DNA of 64,000 bases from assembly GCA_038237805.1 (NCBI GenBank), contig JBBRYI010000004.1:186001-250000 (forward strand), in the 5' to 3' direction. The stretch's first letter is position 1. Every line of letters begins with the position of its first letter. Origin of the DNA: JBBQFI01 sp038237805. Its GTDB lineage: Bacteria > Verrucomicrobiota > Verrucomicrobiia > Chthoniobacterales > UBA10450. Shown piece after piece: positions 17,489 through 27,176 of this stretch. A program made the position numbers and the translations under genes. Below the pieces are notes generated by a model. It was not told the DNA's origin, made no database searches, and worked only from the letters and a program-made list of their open reading frames with translations.

Positions 17489-18046
17489 TTAGGGCTTGAT
17501 TTCTGCGACGCTGAGCAGTTTGGAGCTCACATCGAGGCTCGCCGCGCGCAGCATCGCGGGATTAATATGCAAACGAACGCGATTTCCTTCGGCGGCGAGC
17601 GCAATCATCCCTCCGCGATCAAGAAAAGCATCGCTCTCGCCCACCGTAACAACGCTTCGGCCGTCCACCGCAGCGAGAATTTGATCCAACCGTTTCATTT
17701 CGGAACGGCCAACGAATAATAGATGGCAGCGGCCGATTGCCTCCGGTTTACGATAGTGTTCGATCTGAATAGTGCGCCCGCGCAGCGCCTCACCTTTGAC
17801 TGCGTCGTTTAACAGCGGACCAAAAGGATCTTCACCGATCAAGCCGATAACGATTGGATCGTTAGGGGAAGCAAAGGCGCTTTTCGGCCACTCGATGAAG
17901 CGGCAAAAATTGTAAAGGAAAACCGCTTTGAGCGCGTATTCTCTGTTCGCTTCAGGCGGCTGCGCTCTGGCTATCGTCAGCGGCAGCAAGCAGGCGACGA
18001 TCAAACCCTTGAAGGCCGCGATTCCCGTTGTTTTTAGAAATGCCAT
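17489..18046 (-). CDS. YfiR/DUF4154 family periplasmic protein
   Basis: 185 residues with a signal peptide ending near ARAQ. The DUF4154 pattern is clear: YALKAVFLYNFCRFIEWP, IVIGLIGEDPFGPLL, CHLLFVGRSE, VVTVGESDAFLDRGGMI and VRLHINPAMLRAA. In Pseudomonas the founding YfiR is a periplasmic repressor of a diguanylate cyclase. Here it sits between a TonB receptor and a sensor kinase, where it probably passes a signal between them (inference). Its stop codon TAA lies within a CCTAACGA copy, and the kinase ATG follows four bases later. Confidence 0.88.
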   Translation of the reverse strand: MAFLKTTGIAAFKGLIVACLLPLTIARAQPPEANREYALKAVFLYNFCRFIEWPKSAFASPNDPIVIGLIGEDPFGPLLNDAVKGEALRGRTIQIEHYRKPEAIGRCHLLFVGRSEMKRLDQILAAVDGRSVVTVGESDAFLDRGGMIALAAEGNRVRLHINPAMLRAASLDVSSKLLSVAEIKP

Positions 18047-20010
18047 TTAATAGTTCCGAAAACGCTGCGTTGGACTTCAGTTTGCTGCGTGCCGATAAAC
18101 GTCGGCGCAAATTCCGGATGCCGATCGTCCAGCAAATTTTGTCCGACGATGGCGAACTCCAGATCTTTTCGAGGCGACCAGCTCAGGCGTACATCGAGCG
18201 TGAGATAGCTAGGAATTTTTGGAGCCGGCAACGCATCGACGTAGCGCAGTGTGGAATCAACTTGAATGTTCCAGCCGACGTCGACGAGCGAGCGAATGAA
18301 AAATTGATGATGCGGACTGGATCCTTCGAGGTTTTTTTCCGTCGAGTTGTCGTGGCTGCCGGGTTTGCGATGGAGTTGGACTTCCAAAAAACTGTAGCCG
18401 GCTTGCAAGCGCCAACGATCGGTCGCCTGAGCTGTCGCCGACAATTCGGCGCCGTAAGTTTCGCCGAACAAATTGTTGCCGATTTTCGAGGGACTGACTG
18501 GCCCCGCCGTCACGGGCTCAAGCGTGCGCAAACGTTCGTAGTCGTTGTAAAAGGTGGTGAGGTCGAGCGTTAGTCGATCCGCCGGTTGGATGCGATAACC
18601 AACTTCGTAAGCGAGCAACTCTTCCGAGAGCATGTCTGGGTTGCCAAAGATAGTGACAAGACCCGGAGGCAGCGGCACGGGTGGAGCGGGATTCAGTCGA
18701 ATGTCGCTTTCCGCGCGCGAGGGCGTGCGCACAGCGCGCGACACCGAAGCCCAAACTGTTTGGCGACCTCCGGGCGTCCACACGGCGCGCGCGCTCGGCT
18801 GGACTTCGAACCCAGTGAAGTCGTTGTGCTCGAATTTTGAGCCGAGCGTCAGACGAAAACGCTCCGGTACGATGGAAATCTCATCCTGCAAAAACGCACT
18901 GAAAAGATTGAGCGTCCGGCTGTCCGGCAGCAGCGAAACGTTCAGCGTATTTCGCACTTCGTCGTGGGTCGTGCGGAAGCCAAAGCCCCAAACCACTTCC
19001 TGACCTTTGCCCAAAGCGAATCGATGTTGCAGATCGATGTCGCCGGTGTCGCGAGATTCGGCGAAGATTGCCGTGTTGCGCACGGTGCGATCGTAATAAG
19101 TTTGCACCGTCAATTCTGAATCCGTGGAAAAACGATGCGACCAGCGGCCCAATAAATTTCCGCCGGACACGTTGTCGGTTGACCTGATTTTTCCCGCGAA
19201 TGGAAAATTCGTCTTCGGCACCGAATAAGCGTCTTTTTCATTGCCAGTGTAGATGTCGCCCTGAAAGGTGAAGGAATCTTGGCTGGCGGGGTCCCAATCG
19301 AGGCGGAAGCCGGCGCGGTACATATCCCAGGCATCGTGCGCCTGAGTGCCGTTCGTGAGGGTGAAAGAATCGCGGTTAAAATATTTTGCGTAAACCCTCA
19401 GGAACGCGCCATCGGCCAATTTAGTGCCGTATCGTAGGTTGGCGAAACCGCGTTCCTCCGTGCCGCTCCCGCTCGAGAGCAGGAAGCCTTGCGTGTCTTT
19501 CGCCGATTTGGTGATGATGTTGATCACTCCATTGACCGCATTGGCGCCCCACAGCGTCGCGCCGGGGCCGCGAACGACTTCGATGCGGTCGATGTCTTCG
19601 AGTAAGGTGTCTTGCACATCCCAAAAAACTCCGGAAAACAACGGCGTATAAATTGTGCGGCCATCGATCATGACCAGAAGCTTGTTGGCAAAAATATCAT
19701 TGAAACCGCGCGAGCTGATGGCCCAGGTGTGCGAGTCGACGCGCGCGACGTCCAATCCTGGAACCAGGCGCAAGGCGTCGGGAATGTTAGTGACGCCGGC
19801 GCGATGAATGTCTTCTTGCGTGAGCACCGCCACGGCCGCGGCGGTCAGCGACAACGGCTCAAGCCGGCGCGAGGCTGACATGATCTCCACGTCCACCAGT
19901 TCGTCGAGCGAAAGTTTTTTCAGCTCTGAGGGAGAACGGTACACGTCCTGTGCGGCAGCATAATTCGTAAAGGCCACCGCGACGACCGCCAGGAGAATGG
20001 GTCGCTGCAC
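18034..20010 (-). CDS. TonB-dependent outer-membrane receptor
   Basis: 658-residue ligand-gated porin. A signal peptide (MQRPILLAVVAVAFTNYAAAQ) is followed by a plug domain (about 45-160) with SLDELVDVEIMSASRRLEP, DALRLVPGLDVARVDSH and IEVVRGPGATLWGANAVNGVI. The 22-strand barrel ends with a terminal Phe (GTIKWHF), as required for BAM insertion. The substrate is unknown. The 3' end overlaps yfiR by 13 bases; the receptor-YfiR-kinase order suggests sensing linked to uptake. Confidence 0.95.
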   Translation of the reverse strand: MQRPILLAVVAVAFTNYAAAQDVYRSPSELKKLSLDELVDVEIMSASRRLEPLSLTAAAVAVLTQEDIHRAGVTNIPDALRLVPGLDVARVDSHTWAISSRGFNDIFANKLLVMIDGRTIYTPLFSGVFWDVQDTLLEDIDRIEVVRGPGATLWGANAVNGVINIITKSAKDTQGFLLSSGSGTEERGFANLRYGTKLADGAFLRVYAKYFNRDSFTLTNGTQAHDAWDMYRAGFRLDWDPASQDSFTFQGDIYTGNEKDAYSVPKTNFPFAGKIRSTDNVSGGNLLGRWSHRFSTDSELTVQTYYDRTVRNTAIFAESRDTGDIDLQHRFALGKGQEVVWGFGFRTTHDEVRNTLNVSLLPDSRTLNLFSAFLQDEISIVPERFRLTLGSKFEHNDFTGFEVQPSARAVWTPGGRQTVWASVSRAVRTPSRAESDIRLNPAPPVPLPPGLVTIFGNPDMLSEELLAYEVGYRIQPADRLTLDLTTFYNDYERLRTLEPVTAGPVSPSKIGNNLFGETYGAELSATAQATDRWRLQAGYSFLEVQLHRKPGSHDNSTEKNLEGSSPHHQFFIRSLVDVGWNIQVDSTLRYVDALPAPKIPSYLTLDVRLSWSPRKDLEFAIVGQNLLDDRHPEFAPTFIGTQQTEVQRSVFGTIKWHF

Positions 20011-20081
20011 TCGCTTTTTGGAAGCTGGAATTGGACCAAAGCTCCTGAGCCCAAGCTTTTCTTCCGGAGCAAAGTGTGACT

Positions 20082-20155
20082 CGCGCCCGGAGTGACTCGA
20101 ACACTCGACCTACGGATTAGAAATCCGTTGCTCTATCCGGCTGAGCTACGGGCGC
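20082..20155 (-). tRNA. tRNA-Arg (anticodon TCT)
   Basis: The reverse complement folds as a full cloverleaf. The acceptor stem GCGCCCG pairs with CGGGCGC, the D stem is GCTC/GAGC and the anticodon stem ACGGA/TCCGT holds loop TTTCTAA. The T stem GAGTG/CACTC holds loop TTCGAGT. The anticodon TCT reads AGA and AGG. CCA is not encoded. It lies just upstream of the TonB receptor operon on the same strand. Confidence 0.97.
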
Positions 20156-20248
20156 AGATGATTCAATAGTCAATGCAGGCGAAGGAAAATCCAGTGCCCG
20201 TTTGACGCGTGATTTTGAGCAACGTGATGCGCGTTTTCGGGTCTGCGA

Positions 20249-20302
20249 GGTAGGGGCGATTGACTCAATCGCCCGCGGGCGGTTCGGTGAACCGCCCCTA
20301 CC
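20249..20302. repeat. 54-bp element: two hairpins inside a closing stem
   Basis: The ends GGTAGGGGCG and CGCCCCTACC pair. Inside are two perfect hairpins, GGCGATTGA-C-TCAATCGCC and GGGCGGTTC-GGT-GAACCGCCC. The architecture matches the elements at 36012-36074 and 48442-48505, with different arm sequences. It lies in the 273-base gap between tRNA-Arg and the patatin gene, where I see no other feature. Confidence 0.8.
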
Positions 20303-20428
20303 TGCCTTTTCGTTTCTCCTCCGTTCTATTCGCAACGGCGTCAAAAGAGACATACAACAAGGCTCAAAGCGATGGTTGACTTACCAGCGCCATCTCGGTA
20401 GACGCTAAAACGAAAGCGGCGCGGCGTC

Positions 20429-23176
20429 ATGGCGAACGAGACTTCATCGGCCAATCCATCGTTGCGTTTGCACGAGGTGCTGGAGAACGAGTTCACGTCG
20501 TTGCACGGCGCTCTGCCCGTGAGTTATCCATCGGCAGCCGACGCGACGACACGGCTGAAAGCAATTTGGTCCGCCGTTCACGAGCTTAAACCACGACGCG
20601 CGGCGCTTTGTATTTCCGGCGGCGGAATTCGCAGCGCCACTTTTGGTCTTGGCATTTTGCAGGGTCTGGCGCGCTGCGGCTTGTTGGAGCAATTCCATTA
20701 TCTCTCCACCGTTTCGGGCGGCGGATATATCGGCGGTTGGTTAAGCGCCTGGGTCCATAATTCGGAAGGCGGGTTGTCCGATGTCGTTAGGCAATTGGCT
20801 GAGTCTCGCACCGAGACGCGACCAAATCCGGAGCCGAAGGAAATTCAAAATCTGCGGAGCTACAGCAACTATCTTAGTCCGCGTTTCGGTTTGCTCTCGG
20901 CTGACAGCTGGACATTAGCCGGCACTTATCTGCGAAATCTTTTTCTGAACTGGTGGGTTATTATTCCACTCCTCGGAGCCGTGCTGACTCTTCCGTGGAT
21001 TTATACTGCGGTGTTGATGTCCAGTCCGCCGCCCTACACTTATCTGCCATTATCGATCGGCGCTGCCTGCATCGTGCCGGGTGTCGGTTATATGGGAATC
21101 AATCTTCCTTGCGGCGGCAATCTGCGTTGGAGTCAGAACAGGTTTATTAGTTTTTGTCTGCTTCCGCTGTTGCTTGCCTCGGTCTTAATGACCACACACT
21201 GGGCTTGGTTCACTTATTACGGACGTCACCTGCTGGCATGGCCTCTGTTTGGATTTGGGCCACGGCATACCTGGGTGCCCTTCTTATATCTTGGGATCGC
21301 GATTCATTTGTTCTCCTGGGTCGGTTCGCTTTTGCCTTCACACGGATTTCGTTTTTTCGAATTTCTCGCGGTCATTGTCACCGGTGCAATTGGCGGAGTT
21401 CTGCTTTGGCTGGGGGCGACGGTATTATTTCCGCAGCCGATCGCAAAGATGGAGCTATATACGGTTTTCGGCGTCCCACTTTTCATGGCGCTTTTTTTCC
21501 TCGCGATCATGGCTTTCGCCGGAGTTTCAAGCCGCTGGACGGACGATCAGGATCGCGAATGGTGGGGACGCGCGACTGGCTGGCTCATCGCGGTGGCGAT
21601 CGGCTGGATGGTTATTAGCTCGCTCGTCATTTTGGGCCCGTACCTTCTTTCTGTTTCCATCAGCGCGTTCTGGACTTTGATAACCGGCGGCACGGCCGGC
21701 GCGTTGACTGTCCTTGCTGGCCGCAACAGTTCGATTCCGGCAAACACGAAGCAGGAAGACGAAGCCGGACCTGTTGCGAAAATCCTCTCGAAAGCCGCCA
21801 GTGTTGCGGCGGTCATCTTCGTTGCGGTGCTCCTGATTTTTATCACGCAAGCGATGACGACTGTTATGGAGTACGTCGGGAACACACGACATTGGAGTTG
21901 GAATCTCAACGGCAAATCAGGCGTTCTCGGTCGAAGCCTGATGTATCTCAACGTCATCCTCTACACGCCGTGGCCCATGGTGATGGCCGCGACGATCGTG
22001 CTTGTTCTGCTCGGGCTTGGCATGGCTTACCTGATCGACCCAAACAAATTTTCGCTGCACGCGATGTATCGCGACCGATTGATTCGCGCCTACCTGGGCG
22101 CATCCAATTCGCGGCGCTATGCAAATCCATTCACCGGCTTCGACGAGAACGACAACATCCGGATGCGCGAACTTTGGAATGAAGGAAAGTTTGGCAAACG
22201 ACTAATGCCGGTCGTAAATATTGCCCTCAATCTCGTCGGCGGCAGCAAGCTCGCATGGCAGGATCGCAAGGCCGAAAGCTTTACCGTGTCGCCGCTTCAC
22301 TGCGGTTCGGCTGAAGTCGGTTATCGCAAGACCGACGCGCCCGATGGATACCGATACGGTGGCGACAAAGGCATCTCGTTAGGCAGCGCGGTCGCGATCT
22401 CAGGCGCGGCGGCCAGTCCGAACATGGGATATCACTCGTCGCCGTTCGTTACCTTTATTCTGACGCTGCTGAATGTTCGACTCGGGGCCTGGCTGGGAAA
22501 TCCCGGATCGGCAGGCGATAAGACGTTTCAGCTCGGTTATCCAAAATTCAGCATCGGGCCGATCGTTGCGGAAGCGTTTGGCCTAACGAAAGACACGAGC
22601 CCGTATGTCTACCTTTCCGATGGCGGGCATTTCGAAAACCTTGGGCTTTACGAAATGGTCCTGCGTCGCTGCCATTATATCGTGGTCAGCGACGCGGGTG
22701 AAGATCCGGCTTGTTCGTTTGCCGATCTTGGAGAAGCCGTGCGCAAGATTCGAATCGATTTCGGAATCTCGATTGAGTTTGGGCCGATGAGTATTTTTTC
22801 GCGGGGGGAATTCGACGACGTCAAAAACACTGGACACAACTGCGCCATTGGCCGCATTCGCTACTCGATGGTCGATGGCGATGACGCGGAAGACGGCGTC
22901 CTCATTTACATCAAGCCCGCCTGTTACGGCGACGAGCCGCGGGACATCTACGAATATTTCAAGAGCAACCAAGCTTTCCCGCACGAAAGCACGAGAGACC
23001 AGTTTTTCTCCGAATCGCAATTCGAGAGCTATCGCATGCTCGGCGTGCATACGATGGAAAAACTTTGTGCCGATTGCAGCGGTAATTTTCGCGACTTCGT
23101 GCGCAAGATTCTGTCGCACCATTTAGATGAAGCGGCTCCGGTCTGGCTGGAAAGAGTAATTGGCGCTGCCGAATAA
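20429..23176 (+). CDS. Patatin-like phospholipase with multiple membrane helices
   Basis: Putative lipid acyl hydrolase of 915 residues, unusually long for a patatin. The oxyanion motif SGGGIRSATFGLG (about residue 57) and nucleophile motif STVSGGGYIGGWLS (about 92) lie near the N-terminus. The catalytic Asp is in YLSDGGHFENLGLYE (about 728). Between them are about eight hydrophobic segments (about 170-540), so the catalytic halves flank a membrane domain. It is the first gene of a tight co-directional cluster with a diheme cytochrome, a catalase-like protein and a Dyp peroxidase. It probably releases fatty acids at the inner membrane (inference). Confidence 0.9.
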   Translation: MANETSSANPSLRLHEVLENEFTSLHGALPVSYPSAADATTRLKAIWSAVHELKPRRAALCISGGGIRSATFGLGILQGLARCGLLEQFHYLSTVSGGGYIGGWLSAWVHNSEGGLSDVVRQLAESRTETRPNPEPKEIQNLRSYSNYLSPRFGLLSADSWTLAGTYLRNLFLNWWVIIPLLGAVLTLPWIYTAVLMSSPPPYTYLPLSIGAACIVPGVGYMGINLPCGGNLRWSQNRFISFCLLPLLLASVLMTTHWAWFTYYGRHLLAWPLFGFGPRHTWVPFLYLGIAIHLFSWVGSLLPSHGFRFFEFLAVIVTGAIGGVLLWLGATVLFPQPIAKMELYTVFGVPLFMALFFLAIMAFAGVSSRWTDDQDREWWGRATGWLIAVAIGWMVISSLVILGPYLLSVSISAFWTLITGGTAGALTVLAGRNSSIPANTKQEDEAGPVAKILSKAASVAAVIFVAVLLIFITQAMTTVMEYVGNTRHWSWNLNGKSGVLGRSLMYLNVILYTPWPMVMAATIVLVLLGLGMAYLIDPNKFSLHAMYRDRLIRAYLGASNSRRYANPFTGFDENDNIRMRELWNEGKFGKRLMPVVNIALNLVGGSKLAWQDRKAESFTVSPLHCGSAEVGYRKTDAPDGYRYGGDKGISLGSAVAISGAAASPNMGYHSSPFVTFILTLLNVRLGAWLGNPGSAGDKTFQLGYPKFSIGPIVAEAFGLTKDTSPYVYLSDGGHFENLGLYEMVLRRCHYIVVSDAGEDPACSFADLGEAVRKIRIDFGISIEFGPMSIFSRGEFDDVKNTGHNCAIGRIRYSMVDGDDAEDGVLIYIKPACYGDEPRDIYEYFKSNQAFPHESTRDQFFSESQFESYRMLGVHTMEKLCADCSGNFRDFVRKILSHHLDEAAPVWLERVIGAAE

Positions 23177-25373
23177 TCTTGCCACTAATTTCAGCGGAGT
23201 AGTAACACTCAGCTCGTTGAAGCTACGCGCGCCAGCATCAGGCAAACTTCATCTCGCTGCGCTTGGAATGGGCGCACTGTTCTTCCTGCTCGTTACAGGC
23301 TGTAAAAAAACGGAGATCGTCGATGAAGCGAAAGCCCGCGGCCTAACGACTGCCGATTTCCCACAAATCACGGCTGACGTTTTCAAGCCGATGGACGGCG
23401 GTATTCAGCTGTCGCCCGAGGAAATCATGGGGCGCAACAGTTGGAACCTTTGGACCGCGGGCAACCAGCACTTCTGGAACACCGTGGCGCAGGACAGCTA
23501 CGGCATCATGGATTTGTTGAAGACGCTCGATAACCGCAAATATGCACGGGGCGAGCGCTTCAAGAATTTGGGGTTGGTCAACCAGCCCGGTTTCCGCGCC
23601 GCGAGCAAACCTGATGGGTTCGGATTGTGGCTGGATGAGCAAGCCGAACCGGAACCTGCAGGGATCGACGAAAAAGTTTACGGAAAACCTTCCGGAATTC
23701 TCGGCTTTCGACTGTTTCCGAATCCGGATTTTAATGCGGAAGCGCGGCAAAAATGGGACGGCAATCGTTTCATGACCGATCCGGCATATTACAACGATAA
23801 CAAACTCGTTAGGCCGTATCGCGTTGGCGTCTCCTGCGGCGCCTGCCACATTTCTCCTTATCCGGACAATCCGCCTGCCGATCCTGAAAATCCGTGCTGG
23901 GAAAATCTGGCCTCGGCCATCGGTAATCAGTACATCAACGAAGGAAAAGTTTTTGCCTGCAACGTCGAGAAGGGCGGCTTTTTCTACGAAATGCTCGCGG
24001 CGCAACCGCGCGGCACCTCCGACACTTCACGCATCGCGACCGACCACATCAACAACCCAAACGCGATCAACGCGATTTTTCTTCTCGGCGAACGCGAGCG
24101 AATCGCGGTTCCAGAAAAGATGGCAGGCGACACACTCGCTTTCCCTGGCGAAAAAGAGGAAATGCCCGTGGCCCACATCTTGAAAGACGGCGCAGATTCC
24201 ATCGGCGTGCCTGGCGCCACCATTCGCGTTTACGTGAACATCGGAATGTTTTCCGAATACTGGTTAACGCGACACAATCGACTCATCGGGTTAACTGCGC
24301 AGAAGCCTTTCGAAATTTCCTACGCGCGCGAGCATTCGGTTTTCTGGCGCGCGACGGAGGAACGCCTGGGAAACATCGCCGCGTTTTTCCGCCGGCTGAA
24401 ACCGTTCCATCTTGCCGACGCGCCGGGCGGTGCGGCTTACATGACTGTCGATCAGACGCAGATGACGCGCGGGAAGGAAGTTTTCGCGGAGAGTTGCGCG
24501 GCTTGTCATTCGAGCAAGATGCCGCCGGCGAATATCGATCCGCAATCGGGCGACGGAAAAGCGTGGTTGCGCGCGGCAGTAATGCAACCGGACTTCCTCG
24601 AGGATAATTTTCTTTCGAACGAAAAGCGTTATCCCCTGACGAAGATCGAAACGAATTCGGCGCGCGCACTCGCCACGAACGCGAAAGCTGGTCATGTCTG
24701 GGATAATTTCTCTTCGCGAACTTACAAGGAACTTGCTCCGGTCGATGAGTTTGAGTTCTTCAATCCGATGGACCAGGTCCATCCGATTAAGTTCCGGCCG
24801 AAAGATAGAAATACCGGTCCGGGATACTATCGTGTTCCGTCACTCGTTAGTCTTTGGAGTTCGGCACCGTTTTTTCACAACAACGCGCTCGGGAAATTCA
24901 CAGGCGATCCCTCCGTCGCCGGTCGATTGGATGCATTCAACGATGCTGCGGAGAAATTGCTTTGGCCAGAAAAACGGCTTGATAAAGAATCGATTTGGCG
25001 AACGCAGAACGAATGTTCGCTCCATCTGCGCAAAGAATTTGTTCCAAAAGCGCTCCGCGGTCTCGCCGATAATCACGGGTATATAAATATCGGCCCGATT
25101 CCCAAGGGCACGCCTGTCAATCTCATCGCTAATCTCGAACCTGACTTCGGACAGCTCGTCGTTCTCCAAGCCAAAGTCACGAAAGCGCTCGTGAAGATTC
25201 ACACCATGGATCTTTCGCCCGAAGAAGCGACCCAGGAATTGCTCAAGACAGTTCCCGAGTTGCTCGCGGCAAATAAGTGTCCGGATTTCATTGAGGACAA
25301 AGGTCATTACTTCGGCACCGACTTAGCGGACAACGACAAACGTGCGTTGATTGAATATCTCAAAACTTTATAG
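23160..25373 (+). CDS. Diheme c-type cytochrome lipoprotein, possibly RoxA-like
   Basis: 737 residues with two heme c motifs, CGACH near residue 226 and CAACH near 445. A hydrophobic stretch ends in LLVTGC, a lipobox, so the mature protein is probably a periplasmic lipoprotein. The spacing of the hemes, the overall size and the segment CGACHISPYPDNPPADPENP recall the RoxA/RoxB rubber oxygenases and related diheme proteins; this is inference from memory. The alternative is a diheme peroxidase or dehydrogenase subunit. The TTG at 23160 has GGAAAGAG just upstream and overlaps the patatin gene; TTG 23217 or ATG 23268 would give a shorter signal peptide. Confidence 0.8.
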   Translation: MALPNNLATNFSGVVTLSSLKLRAPASGKLHLAALGMGALFFLLVTGCKKTEIVDEAKARGLTTADFPQITADVFKPMDGGIQLSPEEIMGRNSWNLWTAGNQHFWNTVAQDSYGIMDLLKTLDNRKYARGERFKNLGLVNQPGFRAASKPDGFGLWLDEQAEPEPAGIDEKVYGKPSGILGFRLFPNPDFNAEARQKWDGNRFMTDPAYYNDNKLVRPYRVGVSCGACHISPYPDNPPADPENPCWENLASAIGNQYINEGKVFACNVEKGGFFYEMLAAQPRGTSDTSRIATDHINNPNAINAIFLLGERERIAVPEKMAGDTLAFPGEKEEMPVAHILKDGADSIGVPGATIRVYVNIGMFSEYWLTRHNRLIGLTAQKPFEISYAREHSVFWRATEERLGNIAAFFRRLKPFHLADAPGGAAYMTVDQTQMTRGKEVFAESCAACHSSKMPPANIDPQSGDGKAWLRAAVMQPDFLEDNFLSNEKRYPLTKIETNSARALATNAKAGHVWDNFSSRTYKELAPVDEFEFFNPMDQVHPIKFRPKDRNTGPGYYRVPSLVSLWSSAPFFHNNALGKFTGDPSVAGRLDAFNDAAEKLLWPEKRLDKESIWRTQNECSLHLRKEFVPKALRGLADNHGYINIGPIPKGTPVNLIANLEPDFGQLVVLQAKVTKALVKIHTMDLSPEEATQELLKTVPELLAANKCPDFIEDKGHYFGTDLADNDKRALIEYLKTL

Positions 25374-25461
25374 GCATTGTGATGAAGCCGCGGCCACAAT
25401 TTCGATTACACAAATCTAGAGCGCGCTCCAGATCGATCGACCGAAAGCGAAAGGAAAACTT

Positions 25462-25902
25462 ATGGCCGTGACCGTCCCAGAAATGTTGAAGATGTCGCAG
25501 GCGGAACTCGACAAGATGTTCGAGGAAAGCGTAGCGGGGAATATTCCGAAGGGTGAAGCGAAGGGCACGGCGATCGTCGCGCCCGGCACAACCTACACGC
25601 AAAACATCGCCGATTTCGTTAGTCACTTTGCCTGGCAGGGAAAAGTATTCGATCCAGCGAAGGGTGTTCTGCGAAATAAAATTCTTCCCTTCGGACTGAA
25701 CGCGATCATCGCAAAAGTCTACAAAGGTCCGAGCTGGCTTGATAACAAAGAATGCATCGTGCTCGATTATTCGGAGACGTCCCTGCTCGCGCATTGGATC
25801 CGCGACGAAATTCGCGAAGTAGCTCCCAATGTTTACCTCGGCAAAGTTTACTGGAGCAAAAAACGGCTGATCGACTTCGCGCTCGAATTTCCGGCTAGTT
25901 AA
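25462..25902 (+). CDS. Conserved hypothetical protein of the patatin/peroxidase cluster
   Basis: 146 residues, no signal peptide or membrane helix. It contains GTTYTQNIADFVSHFAWQGK, VYKGPSWLDNKECIVLDYSE and a lysine-rich end. The shape is that of a small soluble beta-rich fold, and the wording is compatible with a lipid- or ligand-binding role, but I recognise no family. It lies between the cytochrome gene (88 bases upstream) and the catalase-like gene (14 bases downstream), so it is probably part of the same operon. Confidence 0.75.
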   Translation: MAVTVPEMLKMSQAELDKMFEESVAGNIPKGEAKGTAIVAPGTTYTQNIADFVSHFAWQGKVFDPAKGVLRNKILPFGLNAIIAKVYKGPSWLDNKECIVLDYSETSLLAHWIRDEIREVAPNVYLGKVYWSKKRLIDFALEFPAS

Positions 25903-25916
25903 TTTTTGCAGCGGCT

Positions 25917-27176
25917 ATGGCCGGCGTTTCAGATCGGGCACAGTCGAGGGTAAATTCAAACGCCAGTCGTCCCATGCCGCGAGCCGACACCGGCTCGGCA
26001 TTGCTAGATCTGATCAGCGATACCTTCACGTTCCTCTTGCACGTCGAGCGTCGGTTCGATCACTGGTTGCGCATTCCCTTCGATGCCGTGCTGCGAGATC
26101 CAATTGCGCGCCTAACGACTGCGTTGATCAACCTGCAGCGGCGAAACGAACACTTGAAGATCGCGGAGGAAAAACCGCTCCCGGACGAAGAGGCATTTCT
26201 CGATTCGATCATTTCGAGTTTTCAAGAACAGATGCGCAAACTGTGGAAGCCGGGTGGATTCGAGCGCGGTGGAAACACGAAAACGCACGGCATTGTCCGC
26301 GGCGAGTTCATTGTGCACGAAAATCTTCCCGCAAAATTCCGGCACGGCATTTACGCGGAGCCCAAGACCTATCGGGCGTGGGTTCGTTTTTCCGGACCCG
26401 GTCCTTACATCACGCCCGACATCGATGACGTAGGTTTCATGAGCATCAGTATCAAGCTCATGGGCGTTCCCGGTCCCAAGTTGATGGATGAGGAGAAATC
26501 CACGCTCGACATGTTCGGTGTTTCTACGCCGACGTTTGTGACGCCGGACACGAAGGCAAATGCGCAACTGCAAATCGAGAGTCTGAAGAACGCTTCGATG
26601 TATTATTTCCTCAATTTCCATCGGCCACACGTCCTCGACATGATCATGCAGTCGCTCTGGATCAAAACGCAGAGCAGTCCGTTTGAGGCTTCATATTTCA
26701 GCTGCGTTCCCTATTTGTTAGGCGAAGGCCAGGCGATGCAATATTCGGTCTGGCCGAAAACGAAAAAACGCACGCGGATCCCGCGCCTGCCTTTGCGTCC
26801 GCCCGACGATTATTTGCGCGACGCCATGGTCGCGGCCCTGAGCGCGGGAGATGTAGAGCTCGATGTACGTTTGCAATTGCAAACCGATTCGCATTTAATG
26901 CCGATCGAAAACAACGCAGTGCTTTGGCCCGAACGTTTATCGCCGCGCGTATCGGTAGCGACATTGCGTCTCCCGCGACAGAAGTTTGACTCGCCCGCGC
27001 AGTTGGAGTTTGCGAAACGGCTTTCCTACAATCCTTGGCATACCATCGCGGGGCATCGGCCCCTGGGTAATCAAAGTCGCGCGCGTCGCCGCATGTATGA
27101 GACGCTCTCGAAGCTGCGGCATGCGATGAACGCCGTGCCTCATTACGAACCGACGGGCGATGAGGTTTTCGAGTGA
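25917..27176 (+). CDS. Catalase-like heme protein
   Basis: 419 residues with the minimal catalase-fold pattern. KTHGIVRGEFIVHENLPAKF corresponds to the distal His region, YRAWVRFSGPGP and IDDVGFMSISIKLMGV to the heme-pocket core, and FVTPDTKANAQ is also present. It lacks the long arms of true catalases and resembles the small catalase-related group that includes allene oxide synthase-like enzymes acting on fatty acid hydroperoxides. Which activity applies cannot be read from sequence. Its stop overlaps the next start (GTGA). The setting beside a patatin and a Dyp peroxidase favours lipid peroxide chemistry. Confidence 0.82.
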   Translation: MAGVSDRAQSRVNSNASRPMPRADTGSALLDLISDTFTFLLHVERRFDHWLRIPFDAVLRDPIARLTTALINLQRRNEHLKIAEEKPLPDEEAFLDSIISSFQEQMRKLWKPGGFERGGNTKTHGIVRGEFIVHENLPAKFRHGIYAEPKTYRAWVRFSGPGPYITPDIDDVGFMSISIKLMGVPGPKLMDEEKSTLDMFGVSTPTFVTPDTKANAQLQIESLKNASMYYFLNFHRPHVLDMIMQSLWIKTQSSPFEASYFSCVPYLLGEGQAMQYSVWPKTKKRTRIPRLPLRPPDDYLRDAMVAALSAGDVELDVRLQLQTDSHLMPIENNAVLWPERLSPRVSVATLRLPRQKFDSPAQLEFAKRLSYNPWHTIAGHRPLGNQSRARRRMYETLSKLRHAMNAVPHYEPTGDEVFE

